DNA from: Clostridia bacterium
Lineage (GTDB): Bacteria; Bacillota; Clostridia; TANB77; CAG-508
DNA: 29,114 nt
Direction: 5' to 3'
Assembly (NCBI GenBank): GCA_900753245.1
Contig: CAADYJ010000102.1
Span: 1 to 29,114 of the forward strand
Every line of letters starts with the position of its first letter. Positions within the stretch are counted from its first letter, which is position 1. Positions 7,882-16,400 of this stretch are shown here, piece after piece. Below the pieces are notes generated by a model. It saw only the letters and a program-made list of their open reading frames with translations, had not been told where the DNA came from and did not search any database. Both the position numbers and the translations under genes were made by a program.

Positions 7882-8709
7882 GTGAATTGGATTGTAGGAA
7901 ATTTACAGAATGCATTAGATACATGGAATGGTAAATTATCAGAAATTTATATGTTAGTCACACAAAGTCCAGCAGATTTCAAAGGTGGAGCAATATGGAA
8001 TATTATTTTAAATATAAATGGAGCTTTACAAGCAATAGGTTTAGCATTACTTGTTTTATTTTTTGTTGTTGGAGTAGCAAGAACTTGTACTAATTTTTCA
8101 GAATTAAAAAGACCAGAACAAGCATTAAAACTATTTTTAAGATTTGCAATAGCAAAAGGAATTGTTACTTATGGATTGGAACTAATGTTAGCAGTATTCA
8201 AAATAATACAGGGAATAGTAACAACAATTATGGCGAAAAGTTCATTTCAAGCAAGTGCTATGACCCTGCCACAATCGATTATTGATGCAATCAATAAATG
8301 TGGATTTTTTGAGAGTATTCCTTTATGGGCAGTTACATTATTAGGTGGACTTTTTGTAACAGTATTATCGTTCATTTTAATTCTAACGGTATATGGAAGA
8401 TTTTTTAAATTATATATGTACACAGCAATAGCTCCAATACCATTATCATCTTTTGCAGGAGAAGGAACACAAAATATAGGAAAGAGCTTTTTAAAGAGTT
8501 ATATAGCAGTTTGTTTAGAGGGTGCAATTATAGTTTTAGCTTGTGTAATCTTTTCTGCATTTGTAACAACCTCGCCGAGTGTTGATACTGGTGCTGCAAC
8601 AGTTACTATGGTATGGAAATATGTTGGAGAATTGATATTTAATATGTTAGTTCTGGTAGGAACTATTAGAATGTCAGATAGAATTGTTAGAGAAATGATG
8701 GGATTATAG
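7882..8709 (+). CDS. VirB6/TrbL-like polytopic membrane protein
   Basis: A protein of about 275 residues with a soluble N-terminus and five or six membrane helices (roughly 45-70, 90-120, 150-172, 178-200, 205-235 and 245-265). This fits the VirB6/TrbL-like inner channel protein of Gram-positive ICEs; motifs include 'FFVVGVARTCTNFSELKRPEQALKLFLRFAIAKG' around the second helix. The frame begins at ATG 7867, but GGAGGTG (7869-7875) overlaps it. GTG 7882, 6 bases after that site, is the likelier start. Confidence 0.82.
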   Translation: MNWIVGNLQNALDTWNGKLSEIYMLVTQSPADFKGGAIWNIILNINGALQAIGLALLVLFFVVGVARTCTNFSELKRPEQALKLFLRFAIAKGIVTYGLELMLAVFKIIQGIVTTIMAKSSFQASAMTLPQSIIDAINKCGFFESIPLWAVTLLGGLFVTVLSFILILTVYGRFFKLYMYTAIAPIPLSSFAGEGTQNIGKSFLKSYIAVCLEGAIIVLACVIFSAFVTTSPSVDTGAATVTMVWKYVGELIFNMLVLVGTIRMSDRIVREMMGL

Positions 8710-8721
8710 GAGGAATGCCTT

Positions 8722-9381
8722 ATGAGTGAAACAAGACAATTAGAAAATGCTTATGTAATCGATGTTGGATATAGAAAAGAACAACCTATTGCTTTAGTAA
8801 AAATGAATAATGAATATGTTATAGGTTTTGGATATGAAATTAAAGACAACAAGATTGATTGGCAATATGGTTATTATTATTTGACAGATTTTGAAAAAGC
8901 AAAAACGGATTTTAAAAGAGTTTTAGCAGGAGAAAATTTGGCAGATACATTTAGCGAGAAGGAGGAAAATAAAATTATGGAAGATTATCAATTTTATAGT
9001 GTTGAAGAAGTTATGAAAATTTTAAAAGATAAGGAAAAATTATTATATGTTGATGATGGATGTGATGAGGTGGTAATTAAGTTTGAAGATTTACCAGATG
9101 TTATAGTTGATATAAATACAAAAAGTGGAATGACGGATTTGAAAATATATGATTACCAAAATCCATCAATGACACCACTTGCAACTACAATGGGAATATT
9201 TTTAGATAAGTGTAATCCTGATTTAAGAGAAAAAATTATTGATAGATTTGTAAAATTACAACAAGGAGAGATTGAAGTCAAAGATTACAAAATGATAGAT
9301 GAATACATACTCGAAGAAGCAAGAGATAAGTTGGAACAAGAGAAAAAAACAAAAGCAAAAAGAAATAAGGAGGCAAGATAG
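8722..9381 (+). CDS. Conserved conjugation-module protein, function unknown (two-part)
   Basis: A 219-residue soluble protein that I cannot assign. Residues 1-80 form a mostly beta-strand unit (YVIGFGYEIKDNKIDWQYGYYY). Residues 86-219 form a second unit (YSVEEVMKILKDKEKLLYVDDG, later 'TTMGIFLDKCNPDLREKII') ending in a basic coiled tail. Between them, in frame, stands AAGGAGG (8959-8965) followed 11 bases later by ATG 8977. The second unit may thus also be made alone, or the gene may be a fusion of two formerly separate genes. It lies between VirB6-like and PrgI genes; the stop abuts the prgI start. Confidence 0.75.
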   Translation: MSETRQLENAYVIDVGYRKEQPIALVKMNNEYVIGFGYEIKDNKIDWQYGYYYLTDFEKAKTDFKRVLAGENLADTFSEKEENKIMEDYQFYSVEEVMKILKDKEKLLYVDDGCDEVVIKFEDLPDVIVDINTKSGMTDLKIYDYQNPSMTPLATTMGIFLDKCNPDLREKIIDRFVKLQQGEIEVKDYKMIDEYILEEARDKLEQEKKTKAKRNKEAR

Positions 9382-9810
9382 ATGGAAGTTAAAATAAACA
9401 AAGATATTAGAGAATTTAGTGAGAGTATATTTTTTGGATTGTCTTTAAGGCAGTTCATTTTTTCTGTAATAGCTTGTATTGTTGCAGTTGTTTTATATTT
9501 TGTACTCAAACCATATTTAGGGCTAGAAACTTTATCGTGGGTTTGCATACTAGGTGCTGCACCTTTTGCTGTACTTGGATTTGTTAAATATAACGGAATG
9601 ACGGCAGAAAAGTTTATTGTTGCAGTAATAAAATCAGAGTTTTTGACACCTAAAAAATTAACATTTAAAGCAACAAATATATATGCCCAAAACTTTAAAC
9701 CAACTATTGATAAAAAGTTAAAACAAAGTTTGCTAAAACCACAGAAAAAGAAGAAAGAAAAGAAAGATAAAAAGAAGAAAAAGGAGGTAAAAAATAATGA
9801 GAACTCTTAA
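9382..9810 (+). CDS. PrgI-family (VirB3-like) membrane protein
   Basis: A 142-residue protein: a short N-terminus ('MEVKINKDIREFSESIFFGLSLRQFIFS'), two membrane helices (about 26-45 and 50-70) and a long, very lysine-rich cytoplasmic tail. This is the PrgI family of pCF10 and Tn1549-like systems, the counterpart of VirB3, which works with VirB4. It starts directly after the preceding gene, whose end supplies the AAGGAGG site, and overlaps virB4 by 14 bases. Confidence 0.88.
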   Translation: MEVKINKDIREFSESIFFGLSLRQFIFSVIACIVAVVLYFVLKPYLGLETLSWVCILGAAPFAVLGFVKYNGMTAEKFIVAVIKSEFLTPKKLTFKATNIYAQNFKPTIDKKLKQSLLKPQKKKKEKKDKKKKKEVKNNENS

Positions 9811-12127
9811 TAAGATTTTTAAATTAGATAAAGAAAAATTCAAAATACCGAGATGTGTTCAGGATATTATTCCGATAAAAGCAATATGGGAAGATGGAAT
9901 TTTTCAAGTAAGTAAAAATAAATTTTCAAAATCATTTAAGTTTATGGATATTAATTATGCAGTTGCTAGTAAAGAAGATAAAGAAGCAATGTTTTTAGAT
10001 TATTCTGATTTATTAAATTCATTAGATGTTGGAGCAATAACTAAAATTACAATAAATAATAGAAGAATAAATAAATTAGATTTTGAAAAAACAATATTAC
10101 TAGATGAAAGTAATGATGAACTTAATGATTATAGAAAAGAATATAACAAAATGCTTATATCTCAAGCAAAAAATGCAAATGAGATAGTGCAAGAAAAGAT
10201 AATAACAATATCTGTTTATAAGAAAAATGTCGAAGAAGCTCGAAATTATTTTAATAGAGCAGGTAGTGAATTGATAAGTAGATTCAATACATTAGGCTCA
10301 AAATGTGTTGAATTAGACGCAAAAGAAAGATTAAGAATAGCACATGATTTTTATAGAACAGGAGAAGAAACCTCATTTAGATTTGATATACACGAAACAA
10401 TGAAGAAAGGTCATAATTTTAAAGATTTTATTTGCCCTGATACAGTAGAACTTGAAAGAGATTACTTTAAAATGGGAGATAGATATGGGAGAGTATTATT
10501 CTTAAAGGAATATTCTAGTTATATCAACGATGATATGGTAACAGAACTTACAGACTTAAATAAAAATATGATGTTATCAATAGATGTTATTCCAATTCCG
10601 ATGGACGAGGCAGTAAAAGAGGCAGAAAATCGTAGATTAGGTGTAGAAACGAACATTACAAACTGGCAGAGAAAACAGAATGCTCAAAACAATTATTCTG
10701 CAATAATACCTTATGATATGGAACAACAGAGAAATGACTCAAAAGAAATGTTAGATGACTTGACTATTCGTGACCAAAGAATGTTTTTAGGAGTTATTAC
10801 AATGGTAATAACAGAAGAATCAAAAGAAAAATTAGAAAGTGTGACAGATGCAATTTTAAAAATAGCTAGTAAAAATCTATGTCAGCTTGGAATATTAAGA
10901 TTTCAACAATTAGATGGACTTAACACAGTATTACCGTTTGGAGTTAGAAAAATAGATGCAGTAAGAACTTTAACTACTGAAAGTTTAGCAGTATTTATGC
11001 CATTCAAAGTGCAAGAAATTAGGCACGAGAATGGTATTTTTTATGGTCAAAATGCTATTAGTAAAAATATGATTATTGCAGATAGAAGACAACTTTTAAA
11101 TGGAAATTCATTCATTTTAGGAGTATCTGGTAGTGGTAAATCATTTGCAGGTAAACAAGAAATAACATCAATTAGATTAAGAGATCCAAATGCAGATATT
11201 ATTTTAATAGACCCAGAATCCGAATATGCACCACTTGTTAAATCTTTAGGTGGAGAGGTTATTAAAATATCAGCAGTAAGTAATAATCACATAAATGCAA
11301 TGGATATGAACTCTCAATATGGAGATGGAGCAAATCCAGTAATATTAAAATCTGAATTTATATTATCTTTGTGTGAACAACTAATTGGTAGTGGAAATCT
11401 CGGACCGAAACAAAAGTCAATAATTGATAGATGTACTGCTAATGTTTATAGAGTATTCCAACAAGGCAATTATCAGGGAATACCACCAACTTTGCAAGAT
11501 TTTAGGGAAGAACTATTGAAACAACCAGAAGATGAGGCAAAAGAAATAGCACTTGCAATAGAATTATTTACAAATGGTTCTTTAAATACATTCGCTATGA
11601 ACACTAATGTAAATACATCTAATAGTTTGATATGCTATGATATTTTAGAGCTAGGAAAACAATTACAACCAATAGGAATGTTAGTAGTATTGGATTCTAT
11701 ATTGAATAGAATTACTGCTAATAGAACAAAAGGAAAGAATACATATATTTTTATTGATGAAATATATTTATTATTTCAATATGAATATTCTGCAAATTTC
11801 TTATTTACACTTTGGAAAAGGGTTAGAAAATATGGAGCTTTCTGTACAGGTATAACACAAAATGTTGAAGACTTATTACAAAGTCATACTGCTAGAACTA
11901 TGCTTGCAAACTCTGAATTTATAATAATGCTTAATCAAGCAAGTACAGATAGAATTGAACTTGCAAAATTATTAAATATATCAGATTTACAGATGAGCTT
12001 TATAACAAATGTAGGAGCAGGAGAAGGACTTATAAAAGTAGGTTCATCATTAGTTCCTTTTGTTAATAAATTTCCAAAGAATACAGAACTATATAGGCTG
12101 ATGACAACTAAACCAGGAGAATCTTAA
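9797..12127 (+). CDS. VirB4-type conjugation ATPase
   Basis: A 776-residue cytoplasmic ATPase that powers the type IV secretion channel. The N-terminal 400 residues are the VirB4 'CagE/TrbE' region ('QLGILRFQQLDGLNTVLPFG'). The C-terminal ATPase core has Walker A GVSGSGKS (about 442-449), 'ADIILIDPESEYAPL' and Walker B 'YIFIDEIYLLF' (about 648-658), then 'GITQNVEDLLQS'. Length and order match intact family members. AAAAAGGAGG precedes the start by 8-9 bases, inside the prgI end. The stop codon overlaps the sortase start (TAATGA at 12125). Confidence 0.95.
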   Translation: MRTLNKIFKLDKEKFKIPRCVQDIIPIKAIWEDGIFQVSKNKFSKSFKFMDINYAVASKEDKEAMFLDYSDLLNSLDVGAITKITINNRRINKLDFEKTILLDESNDELNDYRKEYNKMLISQAKNANEIVQEKIITISVYKKNVEEARNYFNRAGSELISRFNTLGSKCVELDAKERLRIAHDFYRTGEETSFRFDIHETMKKGHNFKDFICPDTVELERDYFKMGDRYGRVLFLKEYSSYINDDMVTELTDLNKNMMLSIDVIPIPMDEAVKEAENRRLGVETNITNWQRKQNAQNNYSAIIPYDMEQQRNDSKEMLDDLTIRDQRMFLGVITMVITEESKEKLESVTDAILKIASKNLCQLGILRFQQLDGLNTVLPFGVRKIDAVRTLTTESLAVFMPFKVQEIRHENGIFYGQNAISKNMIIADRRQLLNGNSFILGVSGSGKSFAGKQEITSIRLRDPNADIILIDPESEYAPLVKSLGGEVIKISAVSNNHINAMDMNSQYGDGANPVILKSEFILSLCEQLIGSGNLGPKQKSIIDRCTANVYRVFQQGNYQGIPPTLQDFREELLKQPEDEAKEIALAIELFTNGSLNTFAMNTNVNTSNSLICYDILELGKQLQPIGMLVVLDSILNRITANRTKGKNTYIFIDEIYLLFQYEYSANFLFTLWKRVRKYGAFCTGITQNVEDLLQSHTARTMLANSEFIIMLNQASTDRIELAKLLNISDLQMSFITNVGAGEGLIKVGSSLVPFVNKFPKNTELYRLMTTKPGES

Positions 12128-12912
12128 TGAATAAAGTATATAGTTTAATTTTAATACTACTAATAGTTATTTTAGCTATTAGTAGTTATTTTTTTATAAA
12201 AGAAATTGCAGAAAATAAGAAAGAAAATGAATTGTTTGAAGAATTGCAGGAAGTAGTGCAGGAAGAAGAAAAAACGACCGCCCAAAATCAAATTACAGAC
12301 AATTTAAAAAATGAAACAAGTAATTTATCATCTAAAAATGTTGGAAATTACAATTTAGAAAGCATTTCCAAAATAAATGCAGACATAATTGGGTGGCTTA
12401 AAATTGATGGAACAAATATAAATTATCCTGTTATGCAAAATGGAGATTTCTATCTTCATAGAAATGTTTATAAAAATTATTCAAGTAGTGGAACTCCATA
12501 TTTAGCAGAGCATTGTAATTTGAAAACAAGTGATAACTTAATTATATATGGTCATCACATGAAGAATAGTACAATGTTTTCTAATTTAGATAATTACAAG
12601 AATTATAATTATTATAAGAACCACAAATATATTAAGTTTTATACATTAGAAGATAATAAAACTATTGAAAATGATTATGAAATAGTATTTGCATTTAAAA
12701 CAGTTGCTTATTCTGATAAAGGCTTTAAATATTATAATTATACAAAGTTTTATGATGAAAATGATTTTAATTCATTTGTAGAAAAATGTCGAAATTATGA
12801 GTTTTACAATACAAATGTCAAAGTGAATTATGGAGATAAGCTAATTACATTATCTACTTGTGAATATTCACAAAAGAATGGAAGAATGGTAATTATAGCA
12901 AAGAAAATATAA
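12127..12912 (+). CDS. Class B sortase
   Basis: A 261-residue membrane-anchored transpeptidase: one N-terminal helix (about 5-25), an acidic linker, then the sortase domain from about residue 80 ('INADIIGWLKIDGTNINYPVMQ'). The catalytic cysteine is in TLSTC (C245), the histidine in YGHHM (H143/H144) and the arginine in NGRMV (R253). Sortases fix surface proteins to peptidoglycan. Class B enzymes inside conjugation modules are thought to attach a transfer-related surface protein, but no substrate with a sorting signal is encoded within this module. It overlaps the virB4 stop by one base and is probably translationally coupled. Confidence 0.93.
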   Translation: MNKVYSLILILLIVILAISSYFFIKEIAENKKENELFEELQEVVQEEEKTTAQNQITDNLKNETSNLSSKNVGNYNLESISKINADIIGWLKIDGTNINYPVMQNGDFYLHRNVYKNYSSSGTPYLAEHCNLKTSDNLIIYGHHMKNSTMFSNLDNYKNYNYYKNHKYIKFYTLEDNKTIENDYEIVFAFKTVAYSDKGFKYYNYTKFYDENDFNSFVEKCRNYEFYNTNVKVNYGDKLITLSTCEYSQKNGRMVIIAKKI

Positions 12913-12931
12913 AAGTCTGGAGGTGGTATAA

Positions 12932-14107
12932 ATGCCAGATATAAAGTTAAAAGAAAAAAGTATAATAAAACAATTAGATAAAAAAGTAGTACAAACACAA
13001 AACTTTAAAAACAATTTAGTAACTACAAAAGAACGATTAAATGAATTTACATCAAAAGAAGAAAATACTTCAGCAGAAAATTATGCAAGTAATCATATTC
13101 AAAATGATATAAGTTATCTATCAAGAAAAGGTGCAACAAAGAGTAATGAAATAGGGAAAAAATCATTAGAAAATACAAAACAGAATATCATAAAAAGTAA
13201 AGAAAAAATATCAAACATTAAATCTAAAATAAAACAGAAGAAAGCACAGCAAATTAAAAATGCAGTAAAAAAACGAACAATAAAGAATGGAACTCAAAAA
13301 AGCATTAAATATGCAAAGAATGGAGCTAAACTTACTAAAAAAGGAATAAAAACATCTGAACAAGTTGCTAAAAATAGTGCAAAAGTGGCAAAACAAAGTT
13401 TTAAAGCAAGTAAAAGAGCAATAATGATTGCTAAAAGAACAGCACAATTAACTATAAAAGCAGTTAAGGTAACTGTGAAAGCAACAATAGCAACAGTAAA
13501 GGCAATAATTGCTGCAACAAAAGCTATTATTTCTGCAATAGTTGCAGGAGGTTGGGTAGCAGTTGTAATTATTTTAGTAATAGCTTTAATTGGAGGATTT
13601 GTAGCTGCAATTTTTAATAGTGATGGGGATGCAGATTATGATACCTCACAAATTCCTAATAGTGAAATAGTATTAGTTGCAAAAGCACAGATAGGAAATG
13701 AGGGAGGAGATAAATTTTGGAAATGGTATGGATTTGAAGAACATGTACATTGGTGTGCTTGTTTTGTGAGTTGGTGTGCAAACGAATGTGGTTACATAGA
13801 TAAAGGTATTATTCCTAAATTTGCAGGGTGTGTTAATGGAATAGAATGGTTTAAAGAAAAAGAACAATGGCACGATAGAGGAGAAAGTTATTATCCAATA
13901 GTTGGAGATATAATTTTTTTCGATTGGAAAGATGAAAATGGTAATCAAGATGGGACAAGCGACCATGTTGGAATTGTAACAAGAACAGATATTACGAATA
14001 GAAATATTTATACAATAGAGGGAAACACAAGTAACAAATGTGCTGAAAGAATGTACTCTTTTGATGATGTTCAAGTTATGGGGTATGGTAGTCCTAAATA
14101 TGAATAA
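12932..14107 (+). CDS. CHAP-domain peptidoglycan hydrolase of the conjugation module
   Basis: A 391-residue VirB1-like wall hydrolase that would open a path for the channel. Residues 1-110 are charged and helical. Residues 110-200 are a lysine/alanine-rich repetitive stretch with 'K..AK' steps, followed by a membrane helix (about 206-228). The CHAP domain spans 244-391, with the cysteine in HWCACFVSW (C275), the histidine in SDHVGIV (H345) and the asparagine in EGNTS (N365). Many relatives carry an additional lysozyme-like or NlpC/P60 domain, which is absent here. The ribosome site is GGAGGTGG. It is the last gene of the transfer operon, with a strong terminator 3' of it. Confidence 0.9.
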   Translation: MPDIKLKEKSIIKQLDKKVVQTQNFKNNLVTTKERLNEFTSKEENTSAENYASNHIQNDISYLSRKGATKSNEIGKKSLENTKQNIIKSKEKISNIKSKIKQKKAQQIKNAVKKRTIKNGTQKSIKYAKNGAKLTKKGIKTSEQVAKNSAKVAKQSFKASKRAIMIAKRTAQLTIKAVKVTVKATIATVKAIIAATKAIISAIVAGGWVAVVIILVIALIGGFVAAIFNSDGDADYDTSQIPNSEIVLVAKAQIGNEGGDKFWKWYGFEEHVHWCACFVSWCANECGYIDKGIIPKFAGCVNGIEWFKEKEQWHDRGESYYPIVGDIIFFDWKDENGNQDGTSDHVGIVTRTDITNRNIYTIEGNTSNKCAERMYSFDDVQVMGYGSPKYE

Positions 14108-14160
14108 AAATAGTATCAAGTAAGGTATATAAAACTTTGCTTGATACTATTTATTTTTTT
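14107..14160 (+). terminator. Strong terminator closing the conjugation operon
   Basis: AAATAGTATCAAG pairs perfectly (13 bp) with CTTGATACTATTT, and TATTTTTTT follows. It marks the border between transfer genes and cargo genes. Confidence 0.9.
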
Positions 14161-14200
14161 GCTTTTTTATGATACAATGCAAAAAATCAAGGAGGAATAT

Positions 14201-14836
14201 ATGTTAGATAATATAGAAGTTTTATATCATAGCAGTATAAGAATTAACAAAGAAAAAATAATTTATATAGATCCATTTAAAATAGATAGAAATTTTAATG
14301 ATGCAGATATTATTTTTATAACACACGACCACTATGACCATTATTCTGAAGAAGATATAGATAAGGTTATAAATGAAAATACAACTATTATAATACCAGA
14401 AGAATTATTAACAAAACTGTTAAGAAAAGGCATAAATAAAAATGCAATTATTACAGTAGAGCCAAACAAAGAATATGTGGTAAAAGGAATTAAATTTAAA
14501 ACAATACCAGCATATAATACAAACAAAACATTCCATCCAAAAGGAAACGATTGGGTTGGCTACATTATTACAATAAATAATATTAGATATTATATTGCAG
14601 GAGATACAGACATTACAGAAGAAAATAAAAAAGTAAAATGTGATGTTGCTTTTGTTCCAGTTGGAGGAACATATACAATGGATTTCAAAGAGGCAGCACA
14701 ATTAATCAACGAAATACAACCTAAAATAGCAATCCCAATTCATTATGGTAGTGTAGTTGGAACAAACCAAGATGCTACAGATTTTGTGAAATTATTGCAT
14801 CCAAGTATAAAAGGTATAATTTTAATGAAACAATAA
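14201..14836 (+). CDS. UlaG-like MBL-fold metallo-hydrolase
   Basis: A 211-residue metallo-beta-lactamase-fold hydrolase. Metal ligands are visible: H42, H44, D46 and H47 in THDHYDH, H112 in FHPKGND, D135 in AGDTD and H181 in IPIHYGS. This pattern is that of the UlaG/UPF0173 branch, whose members cleave phosphoesters or lactones; the substrate here is unknown. It is not a true beta-lactamase. The frame extends 20 codons further upstream into the terminator, but GGAGG at 14191-14195 selects ATG 14201. It is the first gene of the cargo cluster. Confidence 0.88.
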   Translation: MLDNIEVLYHSSIRINKEKIIYIDPFKIDRNFNDADIIFITHDHYDHYSEEDIDKVINENTTIIIPEELLTKLLRKGINKNAIITVEPNKEYVVKGIKFKTIPAYNTNKTFHPKGNDWVGYIITINNIRYYIAGDTDITEENKKVKCDVAFVPVGGTYTMDFKEAAQLINEIQPKIAIPIHYGSVVGTNQDATDFVKLLHPSIKGIILMKQ

Positions 14837-14855
14837 ATGAAAGAAGGAATGAACA

Positions 14856-15032
14856 ATGCAATTTTCCAATAAAGATATACAACTATTTAATGAAGCAGGA
14901 ATAAATGTAGAAAATAAGAATTATACAAATGATGAAGTAGAAAGATTTAAAATAAAAGTTACAGATTTTATAATGAGTCAAAGCACAAAAGATATAGAAA
15001 AATATAGTAAGAAATTTAGTAGTTTATTATAA
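14856..15032 (+). CDS. Small protein, function unknown
   Basis: A 58-residue protein beginning MQFSNKDIQLFNEAGINVEN, with AGAAGGA at 14842-14848 as ribosome site. It is predicted helical ('NDEVERFKIKVTDFIMSQSTKDIEKY'). No family is recognised. It lies 19 bases after the MBL gene and 10 bases before the MmcQ gene, so it belongs to the same operon. Confidence 0.65.
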   Translation: MQFSNKDIQLFNEAGINVENKNYTNDEVERFKIKVTDFIMSQSTKDIEKYSKKFSSLL

Positions 15033-15042
15033 GGGCTTAGAT

Positions 15043-15369
15043 ATGAATAAAGAAGAAATAATAGAATATTGTTTAACATTAGAAAATACATTTAAAGATT
15101 GTCCATTTCCAGATGATTTTGAATCTGTTACAATGAAACATTGCAAGAATAAAAAGTGGTTTGCACTAATTATGAATGTCAATAATAAGTTATATCTTAA
15201 TGTAAAAACAGATCCAAACTATTCTGATATATTAAGAAATACTTATGATTATATAATACCTGCATATCACATGAATAAGGAACATTGGAATACAATTATT
15301 GTAGATGAAAAAGTGGACAAGACATTAGTAAAAGAAATGATAGAACAAAGTTATCAATTAACAAAGTAA
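15043..15369 (+). CDS. MmcQ/YjbR-family protein
   Basis: A 108-residue protein with the features of the MmcQ/YjbR family: 'IIEYCLTLENTFKDCPF', 'KWFALIMNVNNKLYLNVKTDP' and 'AYHMNKEHWNTIIVDEKVD'. The fold is a small double-wing-like DNA-binding type; the biological role is not established. It is often found in phage- or element-derived clusters and here sits in the cargo operon. The ribosome site is weak. Confidence 0.87.
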   Translation: MNKEEIIEYCLTLENTFKDCPFPDDFESVTMKHCKNKKWFALIMNVNNKLYLNVKTDPNYSDILRNTYDYIIPAYHMNKEHWNTIIVDEKVDKTLVKEMIEQSYQLTK

Positions 15370-15404
15370 AAAGAAAATAGTAATTTGTAGAAAGGATGGA
15401 ATTT

Positions 15405-15644
15405 ATGAAAAAGAAAGCAATAATAATAGCAATAGTTGTAATTTTATTGATTTTATTATTTCCTATTAGAAATCAATTAAAAGATGGAGGTACAGTAGAA
15501 TATAAAGCAATTTTGTATAAAGTTTCAAAAGTTAATAAAATGATTTCAGAGGAAGAAATGGAACAGGAAGAAAAAATTAAAAATTATGATAAAGGAATTA
15601 TTATAGAAGTATTAGGCTTTGAAATTTTTAATAATGTGAAATAA
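15405..15644 (+). CDS. Small membrane or secreted protein, function unknown
   Basis: A 79-residue protein: 'MKKKA', then a hydrophobic helix (about 4-20), then a short outside part with acidic residues (EEEMEQEEK). It could be a single-pass membrane protein or carry an uncleaved signal. Two ATG codons are possible (15396 and 15405). AAAGGA at 15391-15396 overlaps the first and stands 8 bases before the second, so 15405 is chosen. I recognise no family. Confidence 0.65.
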   Translation: MKKKAIIIAIVVILLILLFPIRNQLKDGGTVEYKAILYKVSKVNKMISEEEMEQEEKIKNYDKGIIIEVLGFEIFNNVK

Positions 15645-15664
15645 TTTTAATTAAGGGCAGAATT

Positions 15665-16138
15665 ATGAAAAACAAAATTTTTAATCCAATTTTTATGTTT
15701 GTAATAGGTGCAACATTAGGAGTTGCTTCAAAACTATTTGATATTCATACAAAAATATTAGGAAATATATTTTCTGAATTTGCTATTTGGATATTACTTG
15801 GAACAATAATATCTATATATAGTGAAGATAAAAAGAAAGCAATGATAAATGTTTTTCTGTTTTCTATTGGAATGCTGATAACTTATTATTTAACAGCACA
15901 CATTACTCATTCTGTATATGGTTGGACATTTATTAAAGGTTGGACAATATTTGCCTGTATTTCACCAATATTTGCATACTTTACTTGGATGACAAAAGAA
16001 AAAGGTATCTTACCAATAATAATTCGTATTGGAATATCTGGAGTACCAATATTTTGTAGCTTATTTTTATTTACTGTTAATATATTTGACTTAATAATAA
16101 ATTTAGTATTGATATATTTTCTGTTTTTAAAAAAGTGA
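15665..16138 (+). CDS. Polytopic membrane protein, function unknown
   Basis: A 157-residue protein with five likely membrane helices (about 8-25, 35-52, 60-82, 92-108 and 115-155, the last perhaps two). I do not recognise the family. Short charged loops ('SEDKKKA', 'MTKEKG') separate the helices. The ribosome site is weak (TTAAGGGCAG). It ends the cargo operon; two terminators follow. Confidence 0.65.
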   Translation: MKNKIFNPIFMFVIGATLGVASKLFDIHTKILGNIFSEFAIWILLGTIISIYSEDKKKAMINVFLFSIGMLITYYLTAHITHSVYGWTFIKGWTIFACISPIFAYFTWMTKEKGILPIIIRIGISGVPIFCSLFLFTVNIFDLIINLVLIYFLFLKK

Positions 16139-16203
16139 AAAGAACTAATAATTAAAAGAAAAATTACAATTTTATAGTTATTGATTTATAGTAATTTACC
16201 GAA

Positions 16204-16231
16204 AAGATTGTCAGTAATGACAGTCTTTTTT
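16204..16231 (+). terminator. Intrinsic terminator (first of two)
   Basis: AAGATTGTC pairs with GACAGTCTT (one G-U pair) around AGTAAT, with a run of T after it. Confidence 0.85.
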
Positions 16232-16251
16232 GTACGACAAGCAGTTATACA

Positions 16252-16286
16252 AATAGATTAGTTCAGTGCAACTAATCTATTTTTTA
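16252..16286 (+). terminator. Intrinsic terminator (second of two)
   Basis: AATAGATTAGTT pairs perfectly (12 bp) with AACTAATCTATT around CAGTGC, followed by T5. With the terminator 20 bases before it, it insulates the resistance block from the upstream operon. Confidence 0.88.
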
Positions 16287-16331
16287 TAAGAATTATAAAC
16301 GAATTAAATGCAATTATTTTTTTATTATTTA

Positions 16332-16360
16332 TTGACATTTAATTATAACTATTATAAAAT
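16332..16360 (+). promoter_or_regulatory. Sigma-A promoter of the VOC-padR-tet(44) operon
   Basis: A consensus TTGACA (16332-16337), a 17-base spacer and TAAAAT (16355-16360). It is the best promoter in this block and lies 40 bases before the VOC gene. It probably also drives padR and tet(44), as no terminator intervenes. Confidence 0.8.
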
Positions 16361-16400
16361 ATAGTAGTATAGTTTGTAGTAGAAAGAAGGGCTTAAATAT

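Noticed and set aside
14201..14836. Beta-lactamase resistance gene
   Set aside because: The fold is metallo-beta-lactamase-like, but the ligand pattern and length are those of UlaG/UPF0173 hydrolases, and there is no signal peptide.
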